From: Lingula anatina
Lineage: Eukaryota; Brachiopoda; Lingulata; Lingulida; Lingulidae
Reading direction: 5' to 3'
Assembly (NCBI RefSeq): GCF_001039355.2
Contig: NW_019775412.1
Location: 126,001 to 186,000, forward strand
Length of the DNA: 60,000 bases
Within the stretch, counting starts at the first letter, position 1; each line of letters opens with the position of its first letter. The notes below the pieces were generated by a model. That model saw nothing but the letters and a program-made list of their open reading frames with translations. It searched no databases and was not told the origin of the DNA. This document shows positions 12,995-22,625 of this stretch, piece by piece. The translations under genes were made by a program, and so were the position numbers.

Positions 12995-14503
12995 AACAAA
13001 AAGCGGAATATAAAGTACCTTGCACTGCATCAAGTGAAGTTGGACTGTCAGGTAGAATTTAAAGAAGAAGCTGCTGACCAACGTTCTTCTGTATTCCACT
13101 TGTCCGCCAGGTGCATCCTGGGATAGAGGAAGGTCGTCTGCTAGCCAGCGGCACATGTCTGGCACCAGATCATCCGCCCACCTCCTGTATTTAGATTTAA
13201 ATTTAGATTTCGTATTAAGAGGGTGTTTTTTCTTTCTTTTTCTTTTTTTTTTTTTGATGTTTGCTTTGGCAAAAATTGCGAAGAATATTTTCTTTTTGCA
13301 CATATTTTACTAATGCTTAAAGATAAACATTACACATATTTATATTAAAAAAAATAATAATAATAAACCAAAAAAAAAAATATATTGCTGTAGAAATATA
13401 ACCCCCTTTTGAATAAAGACCCGATGTACAAACCTTCCCTGTGCTTGCTTGGCTGCATTATGAGCCACCAAAGATGTCGTAGCCAGGCCGCCAAACACGA
13501 GAGACATATTGTCAATCACGTTAGAATTGTCCTGGAAGAGCACTCTGATACCGGCATTAACAATAGCAACGTCATCCTCACGTCGCTGGGCTTGCTTGTA
13601 ACCATAACAATACTCATTCTGGGAAACCAACACATCCAATAACCATAAAATACCACAGTAAATGTAAATAATCAGCTATTGTAAATTTCTTTTTTTAAAT
13701 CTCTAAACGCTTTCCGTTTACTGCAAAAAGTAGATTTTTAAGAAGGGGTCTTTTTTTAGCATGATACAAGCATTTTATGTAAAAAAAATGTATCTCGAGC
13801 CACCTTCTTTGAGTAGGGTATGTGAACAGCCACCAGCACTTCCTTCTCCTGAACCAGCGTCTTTCTTTGGCTTATGAAGAAATTGTGATCAAGGGGCAAT
13901 TTTCTTTGGCCCTGGTCTGAAAACAAACAATTACATATGGAAAAATGCCCTCGTTGGTTCTAAACCTAGTTATATCTATATAATCTTCAAACTTCAACCG
14001 TTTCTATTCAACATACAAAGTCACTTAGATATCTTGCAAGTTAACGCACAGATTTAAGGATCCTGCCTGATCTTTTAAAAAGTAACAATTCTATCATAGA
14101 TTAATATTGTCACAATTAATATGATCACACAATATAGTTGCAGCTTCTGGTAACAGCACAAACCTTTCGAAGCCAATGTAACATAGCACCCTGTAGCTAT
14201 GAAGAGGGTATTTAGATCAGAAATCCGCCGAGTAGTTAGGATATTTCCCGCAACGCACTGAGAAAAGACATCATCATACAATGTGTGCCAAGGAGAAAAA
14301 AATATATCAAATTAGTATCTTATGATATAACTAAAAAAACTCAGCAAACCCGTTTCATATATACATTTTTAACGTAACTATCATAGCCTTTGTGTTTAAA
14401 CCATGAAAGGCAGCGGTTGTAAAGAGTGCAATATTACTTCTTCAAGAAAACGATTGCATCATCCAGTATAACTCCACAAACTCTCTCTCTCTCTCTCTCT
14501 CTG

Positions 14504-14546
<43 letters not shown>

Positions 14547-17500
14547 TACCTACCGCAACATTTCTGATTTGAGGTCCAGCAAACCATCTTAACATCTCTA
14601 TGATAGCGACATGGAAACGACTCTGGAATTCTAAGTTGAAGACAATTTTATCGGTGTATATCACGACTGAATGAATATTATGTCAGATCTCAACTTTGAG
14701 TATTATTCCATGTTATTTTCAGTTTCTTCTAAAGGTGAACACCAGAAAACAACAGCTATCACGCTATACGTGTACAAGTATGTGAAGTCCGATTCATTCA
14801 GTAAAAGGAAAAGACGATTTTACTTGTCTGCAATGGAAATTCTCTATCGAAATTTTCTCTTGCAACAAGCATACTTTCACTTTCTATTTGGCATAACAAT
14901 TTCTGCTACCTGGTAAACGTTCCGATGCTTTAATAAGGACCTCTTCTAGCGTTGAAAGCGTCACAGACCCTCCGATACTTATCTGGCTGTCTTCTTCCTT
15001 CACCTGGAGAAGTTCTGGCACGTGTCGTGCTGATATGACGACTGGATAGCAAATATTTCTGGCTCTCACTTCAATACCTGTAATTATTTTGGATCAAGCG
15101 TGATTATTATAAATTATTAGGGCATACAAAGTTTGAAATATGGTTATTCCATATTCATAAACACGCAGGTCATTTTAAATGCGCTTTTGAAAAGGCGAGT
15201 TTAGCTAACTTAAAGTTAATATTAACTTTGTGGCCACGTTGAGAGAGATCGACATAGACTGGGTTCCCACAGATTTAGATCGATCCATCTGGATCGACCT
15301 AACTCCCTTGGGGTTCACGCTAAATTGCTGTCAGCTTCCGGGAGCCGAGCGCGCACAAAAGTAAATTACCCCCTTTCAGCTTTTAGTAGGCGGGACAGAC
15401 ATTTAAGCCGGTTAAGCTGACAGCAATCTATTGAGACTCCCCAGGGGGATAGATCGATCTAAATATCTGTGGGAATGGTCTCTTAGACACAAACCAATTT
15501 CAGTATTTCCTGTAATCAAAATGGCTTCTGGATACTGTGCCTTCAGTTCTAAGAGCTGGTCCAAGGTTGCTGGTCTGTACCACGTGGTTCTCTCTCCCTT
15601 GAACACCAATAACTTCGATGAGAAGTCGTGCTGAAGCTGAACATAATGTTAAAACATACAAATAAATGAGCAATAATGATCTGGAAAATAAAACAGCAAT
15701 TTTTGCGCGTACCGGGGGTTTTACGTTTTAGTATGTGCTGCTGTATATGTTACGTAAAGGATCGCTGCTGGAGGCCTACATTTGTTATTTTGTTTTTGTT
15801 TTTTTCAATTAAGTATTGTTCAATTGAGTATTGTTCTGTACTGAACGTCGCACAGGGGGAATTTGAATTTAAACTATTACAATTACAAATAAAAAATCTT
15901 ATTTAATTAGGCAAAGTTTCGTCTTGAGTGTAGTAATGAAACATGTCTTAAGTTAACCTGAAGTTCTGGTGGAAAAATGGGTTCCTGCGTCTGGTCTTCG
16001 GGCACATAGGCGCTAGGCGAACACGAGGCGGGTGCTGGTACCTCACCAAGATCACCAGATTCCCGGTTCCTGCAGCATTCCTTGCCTCTCCCACACAGGT
16101 TTTCCTCAGTGAAGGGTCTTAAACCATCCAGGATGGGCCGATATCCTGTACATCTGCATAAGTTACCTGTGAGTGTTATCAACATTAAATATTTTAACAA
16201 GTTATAACCTGCCGTTCAATTAGAAGCTGAGCTTTTGTTCTACTTTTTGTAAAAACTAACATTGTTATGTTTTCGACGAGAGTGCATGCTTCCAAAGAAC
16301 TGTCTCAGAAACAAGTTCCTTTTTTTTCTCTTACAACATGTTTTCAAGTTGTGCTTATTACAATAAACGCCAACACTGCATTTTCGTAATAATTTGCCAA
16401 GTTGAACCCGGTTACCCTATTGCCCTCACGAGCCCCCCCCCCCCTCCCCGTCACCCACCCATCTCAGTCTAGAGAGAGAAAAATACCAAACCAGCATATC
16501 AATGAGCTGATTTCCAGAACCCTGTCCCTTGCCTTGAAACGATTTCTCCACTTCTTTCATGGAGGGCTTGGGTTTGTTCCGTAAGAGTGCATATGCTGAC
16601 AACACAAACCCTGGAGTGCAGAAGCCGCACTGGGTCCCATTGGCTTTGGCGATCCTCTCCTGGTTTAACGAATATAATAGACATCTTTTCAAGAAAAAAA
16701 AAACGCGTGTGATTCAAATTTGCATCCAGGTAATTTAATTAAAATAAAAGGTAAAACAAATAGTAAATCTGTGTTTGTAAATATAAAAGTAAAATATACA
16801 TGCCGAATGTATTGTCCGGCACCATTAGAATGGAGTAGAAATGATCCGTTCGTAAAAGAATTGTATAAAAGGGTACCACTGGTTTACTAGTATCGGAATG
16901 TAAGGTTATGTTTTCTCACCTGGACTGGGTGGAGACGAGTTTTGGAGCTACCTATGCCCTCTATCGTCGTGACTGCTAAACCATGCAGAGAACAGACTGG
17001 CGCCAAGCAGGCATTGATAGCATAATGACTGAAACCCAGTCAGGGGACATAACACGTTGAATGACGAGTTTGGGTGGCGGCATGTTATGCGCATGCCCAT
17101 GAAAAATATATAATAAATGTTCGCTATATGAATATATGAAATGAATCTTTTAAGTTACTACTTTGTCTTTTTATTTAAATTTCTCCGTGGCTTCATTTGC
17201 TTATTTATTATTTTTGAATGGTACAACGCAATTGTAAATATTAGACGTACACGTATAGGCATTGTAGGCCTACTTTTTAAAATCCCACGGCTAAAGCCCG
17301 AGGTAAAAAGGATACTAAACTTTCTGCGTGGCCTGGTCATATCTGGATACCATTACCGTGCATGATCCGCATCCACCCTCGGCACAGCCCAGCTTAGTAC
17401 CAGTCAGCCGCACTGAGGCCGCTCGGTCAAGGAAATATCAGTGTGTCAAACATTTTTGCTATCTACAGAAATGGCCTGAGTACTTGCAATGTCTTCTACA

Positions 17501-19927
17501 AGCGTGTGTGTATCAGTGCAGGTGGGGGTGGGGGTCCCCTTTGGATAAAATTTTATCTGGGTTCATGAAGGTTTCATGTTAAAAGGTCCACTTTTTTAGA
17601 AAAAGCCCCCCCCCCCTTCTGAAATTGCTGGCTGCGGGCCTGTATTGCGACAGTAAATTATACTACTAGTAGCAAAGTACATTGCAGGTGCAGAAGAACA
17701 AACGCTCTCTCTCTCCCTTTCTCTCTCTGTCTCAATTTAGAAACAATGCAGAGCAATGTGAGGGTAGCACGTGCCATTCATCAGAAAACATTTAAAAACA
17801 ATACGATCTGATTTTATTATCACTGTTGGCTTTATCAGTAGGCACGTGTTTCTGGTAGCACTTGGCTGCCATTTACACAGGTTATCAACCACATGTTACA
17901 TACGCCTGTGCTAATGTGATAAGCTGCTGGGCCTCTAATGGAATTTAATTATTCAACTTTCAACAGAGATGATCACCAAAACTGCCTGTAGAGGTACAGG
18001 TCATGGTCCTTTAAAGGACAGAGGGCGATTTTTTAACAATCGGCATAAGGTTCAGCAGTTTCTTACACATGAATTATAATTTCGAACATATATAAACGTA
18101 AATAACTGTGAACAATAAAAAGAAATCGAAATTAGGTGCAAAGACACAGAGGCAAAAGATTGTGAGGAATATCTTTCGTATCGAATGATTTCAAAGAAAT
18201 GATCTGAAAAGTGGACTTTGGTCCATTTTGTCGATGAAAAGAGAAATTCAGACATTTGAACAGCAAGGCTGAAGTCATCGACAATACTATCATATCATTT
18301 CAATAGGGAAAACGCATTTTTATAAAATATTTCCTACACACACAAACACACACACACACACACACAAAATTGACTGATACACAGCCACAAATCCTAACAT
18401 GCATTCAATTGTTTTTCTGAAACCTGATTATATAAATATTCTATTCGCGTCAATTTCGCGATAAATCATCGAAAGATACATTTCGTCCTCAGATACTCCA
18501 GCAGTGACATCTCTGGGTCGGCATTCTTCTCTGTAACCTGTGAAAAAACGCAACAACAATAATAAAAATAAAGCGATGGTTGACAATTATTATTTTTACG
18601 TTTTTAATTATTGAACAGTAAATGTTGTATTTCAATGACTGCTGTTCAAACTAACTTCTTTTCGGCAGTACAGTTCACCACTATGAAGTATGCGGGTTTG
18701 CAGATCTATAATTCTGCCACATTAAAATTGCAAAGACTTAACATAAGGCAAGATCACATTTGCCAAGGACGAGTGTGCAATGCAGAAAAGAACCAACTTC
18801 CTAATAATCTGGAGCTACTACACCAAGCTTTTTAGGCAGATGGGACACTTTTCCATAAAAATAAATCGTTACCCTTGTTGAAGGCGAGGCGCGCCGCCTG
18901 CAGAGTTTGTACGCAGTCAACACACGCTGTCAGACACGAAACCTTTAACGAGCACATCCATATGCTAATTGTGTGTAAATTAGGTGACATTTGGTGGTGT
19001 CATTTCAATTTAATGGACATTTCTTTACCTCTGTGGAAATCACAGTGAAACATCGGTTTGAGGGGGTACATGACATAAATGTGAATAAATGGTATAAAAT
19101 ATGGATATCTTCTATTTTGTATTTTCTGTACCATGAATCATGTTAGTTTATTGTATCTGGAATAAGAAGCACTGTTTATTACAGTTAACACCTGTGAGGG
19201 GATAATTTTTAAATACATTGTAAAAGCACATGGAACTGGGACAACCTTCTTAGCCAATTTTGTATTTGCAACGTATGGATATCGCATGGCAAATATAATC
19301 TGAGCTTCAATACTTGACAGCATCGGGGTTAAGATAAATGTCGATATTTGCTTATCTGGTCTTCTGGTACGTAGTATACACATTACCTCATCCCGTGTTT
19401 GTCGTGTGCCGAGTGAAATTAAAGGGGTGACGATATATTGGTATTGCGGATTCATAGCCGCGTAACTTTTAATAAATGTGGACTTTGGGGGAAGGATTAT
19501 TGGTTAAAGATGCATTGCATGAAGAGTCTGAAGAAAAACGAGAATATTAGTGGAATATATAGTTAAGAGTGTCCTTCCTTCTCCTCCTCCTACTCCACAG
19601 GACTGTCGCCAATCAGTATGAACTCCCACCTGATATACGCTGCGGGGAGGGGGGGGGGCTCATTACACTCACCCAATATTAAACCCCCTTTACACTGGAC
19701 GGCGTCCTCTCTGTGACCATGAAACTGGCATCGCTGTGGTCGTAGAAAGAAGGCACAGGTGTCGCTTTGGTTGCAGAATGAATGCGTGAAGTATTTTTTT
19801 TTACTTTCAAACGGGGCCGTTCTGCCGGACGCAGAAAGGACGCCGTCCAGTGTAAAGGGGCTTCACTCACCTTCTTCCCGTTTACGAAGAAGACCAACTC
19901 ATCTGCTGCTTTTCCGTCCATGTGCAT
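4526..19927 (-). CDS. Xanthine dehydrogenase/aldehyde oxidase family molybdo-flavoenzyme, XDH-like, full length
   Basis: Exons 5'->3': 19871-19927, 18480-18537, 17316-17412, 16920-17028, 16533-16659, 15958-16166, 15495-15636, 14910-15077, 14554-14630, 14164-14257, 13804-13916, 13434-13618, 13019-13184, 12609-12819, 12071-12246, 11646-11765, 11152-11373, 10813-10876, 10519-10588, 10188-10275, 9689-9775, 9252-9443, 8836-8981, 8402-8486, 8034-8132, 7702-7830, 7380-7454, 7033-7085, 6647-6761, 6025-6111, 5289-5456, 4897-5064, 4526-4576. Together they give 4,008 nt and 1,335 aa, against about 1,333 for vertebrate XDH. The 2Fe-2S cysteines are present (C48, C53, C56, C78; C118, C121, C153, C155), as are the FAD segment ITGNTEIG and RREDD (429-433), which matches the NAD-binding XDH form rather than aldehyde oxidase. 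The Moco domain keeps the general-base Glu (E1267, GVGEPPL). Residues matching bovine E802 and R880 are Gln806 and Lys884, and the 1009-1010 loop is changed, so xanthine as substrate is doubtful. An in-frame TAG lies four codons before the start ATG; the second ATG (19921) is an alternative start. The frame is unbroken throughout, so this is probably a working cytosolic enzyme. Confidence 0.95.
8032..8034 (-). other. GC splice donor of XDH-like intron 25
   Basis: Exon 25 ends with codons for HTKLIQ, followed by GCAAGG. Joining to 7830 gives [13 protein letters not shown], which aligns without a gap with the vertebrate XDH sequence (HTKMVQVASRALK, from memory). Confidence 0.8.
8617..8669 (+). 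repeat. (AAT)n microsatellite
   Basis: About 17 AAT/ATA units with one interruption, in an XDH-like intron; an (ATTT)n run is nearby at 8345-8372. Confidence 0.85.
10063..10169 (+). repeat. (CA)n microsatellite
   Basis: Interrupted CA repeats over about 105 bp in XDH-like intron 20. The poly-TH and poly-VC frames here are artefacts. Confidence 0.9.
10811..10813 (-). other. GC splice donor of XDH-like intron 18
   Basis: Exon 18 ends ATAG and is followed by GCAAGT, a consensus donor except for C at +2. Joining to 10588 gives RVKRIGGGFGG, which matches the invariant GGGFGG motif of the Moco domain. I found no GT that keeps this motif. Confidence 0.8.
12951..12993 (+). repeat. (GA)n microsatellite
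   Basis: GA repeats with few interruptions in an XDH-like intron; the [12 protein letters not shown] frames are artefacts. Confidence 0.9.
14479..14541 (+). repeat. (CT)n(GT)n compound microsatellite
   Basis: A CT block followed by a GT block, ending about 10 nt from the XDH-like exon 9 donor at 14552-14553. Confidence 0.9.
15257..15480. mobile_element. Foldback MITE, family A, copy 2
   Basis: Same ends (GACTGGGTTCCCAC ... GTGGGAATGGTC) and interior order as copy 1. It lies in intron 7 of the XDH-like gene; its edge is about 12 nt from the exon 7 donor at 15493-15494. Confidence 0.75.
16531..16533 (-). other. GC splice donor of XDH-like intron 5
   Basis: Exon 5 ends with the codons for SFQ plus G, directly followed by GCAAGG. 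Joining here to exon 6 (16166) gives the conserved sequence [14 protein letters not shown]. The nearest phase-compatible GT (about 15 nt downstream, GTTCTG) is a poor donor and would insert five extra residues next to the second iron-sulfur cluster. Confidence 0.75.
17560..17645 (-). repeat. Element end beginning ACAGGCCCG, minus-strand copy
   Basis: Read on the minus strand it starts ACAGGCCCGCAGCCAGCA, followed by a TTCAGAA/TTTTTCTAAAAAA stretch and GGACCTTTT...CATGAAAC. The same order is at 41364 on the plus strand. The CAGGCCCG(T/C)AGCC start resembles hAT-type ends. Confidence 0.45.
19685..19860. mobile_element. MITE with 24-bp perfect inverted repeats in XDH-like intron 1
   Basis: The arms are 19685-19708 (starts CCCCTTTACACTGGACGGCG) and 19837-19860, exact complements. 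The element ends 8 nt before the exon 1 donor (GT at 19869-19870 on the minus strand). No coding sequence inside. Confidence 0.75.
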
Positions 19928-20599
19928 ACTGACAGCCGACTACCGCTCCACTCGCTTGATTTATTTTGTTATCAATCAAGTACTAATATCTTAAACAAGG
20001 CTGTTCACCTGTTGGAGTTTTTCTGGCTTGCAGTGCCACTACACATGCGCATACTGTCACTGGGTATAGTGTCATTTCGACATGTGTCATGTAAATCACT
20101 GATAAAAGATACGGGACTGATCGAGGGCCCGGGGTTGGCTGTCTCTACTCAATGTCGTGTCTGACGTGAAAATGTTAAGGAGGTCATAATTATATAACAT
20201 TGGTGCATGCAGTTTTCACTCAAGAGTCCTTGTGTAACTTGGCAGCATCTCTGAGTAACGCTGATGTTAAGCGAACCCAATTACACTCTGCAATTTGAAG
20301 TGCATGTAATCAGGATTATGTACCGCGAAAACAGAGTAGAGTTGGGTTGCTTTTAATTTTAAGTGGCATTCTGTATGTGGTCTCTATCTTATAACTTTTT
20401 TTGTACGTAATGCTGTGTACATAACTCTGCGCAGTGTATTATATTTTATTGAAACTTGGTGAAGGCTGTGCTGTATTAAAATATGCTGTAGCCTATTTAA
20501 CTAGAGGATCACAGCGATGCCGCCTCCAGGTATTGTACCACAAGCGAAATTAACCTCATTCAAGTTGGATGTATCTGTTTCAGGTGTGGAGAAAATGTC

Positions 20600-20900
20600 A
20601 AGGGTCAGAAATTTTTCAAGGTTTAGTTTTTTTGTGAAAAGAATGTCAAAGGTCAAATTCAAGGTCACAGTAAGATTGAAAATATATGACTTTCTATCCA
20701 AGTTCAATAGTAACTTTGGGCGTATCTCAGCCAGTTTTGGAGATACATGTAAGAGCCAGAAAATGTACAAAATTCAGTTCATGGTGAAAGTAGGCCAAAA
20801 GTCAAGTTCAAAGTCACAGTAATATTGCTAAAATATGGCTTTCTATTCAAGTTCAATAGTAACTATGGGTGCATCTCTGCCAGTTTTGGAGATATAAGGG
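20600..20900 (+). repeat. Two tandem copies of a ~149-bp unit
   Basis: The unit includes GTCACAGTAA, GACTTTCTATCCAAGTTCAA and GCCAGTTTTGGAGATA; equivalent GTCACAG positions are 20664 and 20813. No coding potential seen. Confidence 0.6.
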
Positions 20901-21153
20901 ACGAAAAAGTTGTAAAACGAATAGCTAATTCCCAAACTTGCAAGGATGAATGGAGACCCCAAGTGTTGTTGCCATAACAAAAGCATCAGTCTCTGTAGTT
21001 TCTGAAAATCAGTACAAACGTTTTTTTTTCATAAAATCATTTTTTTACAAAATTTTGGCTCTTTTGACCTTGAAATAAAGGTCAAATGCAAGGGCTTATT
21101 TGAAATTTAGGCCAGACTTCTGTGGAAACTTTTCCCATAATTCCTTCCGTTTG

Positions 21154-21319
21154 CAGGGGCGGATTGAGGCCGTCTTCTGTCTTCCGCAAGACGGTCAGAT
21201 ATTCAATTTTACATTGTCGGGTATCTATTTTTTTCTGTCGGAAGACGGTCAAAAATGGAGGATGGATCAACAAAGATAATTTGGAAGACTGTTAGAAAAT
21301 AGCTCTGGAGCCGCCCCTG
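21154..21319. mobile_element. hAT-like MITE (CAGGGGCGG ends)
   Basis: Starts CAGGGGCGG and ends CCGCCCCTG, a 9-bp perfect inverted repeat of the type seen in hAT non-autonomous elements. A second internal inverted pair (CGTCTTCTGTCTTCCG and CGGAAGACGGTC) is present. The flanks share GTTTG but no full 8-bp duplication. Confidence 0.5.
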
Positions 21320-22065
21320 GTTTGGGTGATATTTAGTATTTAATTTTCAAAAGTAGTCTTATATAAGAGCCATACAGTTCTTATAATAGTTTACTTAAAA
21401 CTTTTAAAACATTTTGTGCCCAATTCAGTGGGTTTGGTCTGGTGTAACGTGACAGAGAGTCCCCCATGATGGAAAGTCTGTTTCCCATTCATATGTACAA
21501 GTCTTGCCTTATATTTTGACCCACTTACATGTAGGTCAGACTAACCCTAACCATTATAACTAAATGGAGGGCGGACTTTCTGTTACACGGACCTGAAGTT
21601 TAGTTACACCGCTACATCCTTTTTTTTTACACTTCAAAAAGCAATCATCACGTTGCTGAGATTGGCCTCTGATCTACTGTTCAGCAAATCTGTCAAAATC
21701 TTGAGTTTTAGAAACAGACAGAGTGGTCCATTTTAGTCTGCTGGACAAAGCTAAACCTGTCCTTTGTATGACATATTGGCGACTTACCTGCCATTTGAGG
21801 ATTGAACATGGATGAAGATCATCTTCAATTTTGACATAGAAAGGAGTACTTTTATTACTTCACATAAATAGGTTTTAAATGCAATCAGTACTGTGCTGTA
21901 TTTACTGCCACATTTATATAACAGATCACAAACAGAGCCTCCTCCCATCCTTTCCCAGCCCTTCAGAACAGGACCAACTCTGACAAGAAAATGTTGAAGG
22001 CCACCAGATTACTTAATATCAGACTGATAATTCAAAGAGGGGTCCCTAAATAAGCTGGGTGTTCA

Positions 22066-22213
22066 GTGATGTCATTTGGGTCCATTTTAAATTCATTTGA
22101 ATGGACAATAATCTGGTACTCTAGTGATGTTATTTGAGCCCATTTCAAATAGATCTGAATAGACAATAATCTAGGTGACTTGTGATGTTATTTTGGCCCA
22201 TTTCAAATAGAGC
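22066..22213 (+). repeat. Three tandem copies of a 58-bp unit
   Basis: Units start at 22066, 22124 and 22182 (GTGATGTTATTTGGCCCATT-like), each with CATTTCAAAT...GAAT(G/A)GACAATAATCT in the complete copies. Non-coding. Confidence 0.65.
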
Positions 22214-22461
22214 AGCATACTTAACTGGTCCAGTATACTTTGAGAGATACAGACTAGTATTAAATAACCTTGCTATTAACTACAAGTAGCCCCTGTGTTC
22301 CACAAGGCTAATTTTAGTGCAACTGAACAGCAGAAAGTGAACTTGTGAGAGGTAATACACATTAGGACCTGTCAAAGTGTACCAGTCCAGTTAAGTGTAT
22401 CACTGGATCTGACAAGACCCTTAGACTTCTTCCATTTGTAGTAAGCCAGGGCCCGAAACTC

Positions 22462-22593
22462 GTAAGCATCGCGCATAGTGACCGAGCGCAAGCATCTCAA
22501 TTCCATAACTTGCCCATACTTGTTCCTTATAATACATTGTAGCCTCTACATGATACCACTATTTGCAATGTGCCATGCTTTCAAGTTATGGGG
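22462..22593. repeat. Decayed copy of the AGCATCGCG element
   Basis: Shares AAGCATCGCG, CGAGCGCAAG, CCATAACT and ending ATGCTTTC-AGTTATGG with 28501-28632. It lies just past the stop of the C11orf98 homologue and may be in its 3' UTR. Confidence 0.4.
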
Positions 22594-22625
22594 TCCAGGC
22601 TGTTAACATGGCCATAGTCTTTATA

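Larger units (their letters stand above)
20000..22450. other. Non-coding region between XDH-like gene and C11orf98
   Basis: Apart from the tandem repeats and the hAT-like MITE listed separately, I see no conserved frame or RNA gene. It should include the promoter and any 5' UTR of the XDH-like gene (start codon 19927), but no core element is recognisable. Confidence 0.5.

Noticed and set aside
12831-13303. Frames rich in SLSLSL, RERERE and Lys
   Set aside because: They come from a (GA)n microsatellite and A/T-rich intron; only the exon at 13019-13184 is real here.
16515-16533. GT donor about 15 nt past the exon 5 end of the XDH-like gene
   Set aside because: It is a weak site (GTTCTG) and would insert five residues into the near-invariant FQGNLCRC segment; the GC site fits better.
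4526-19927. Calling the molybdoenzyme an aldehyde oxidase
   Set aside because: The NAD-site segment RREDD and overall similarity fit XDH, and the two diagnostic pocket residues are Gln and Lys rather than the Val and Met of AOX.
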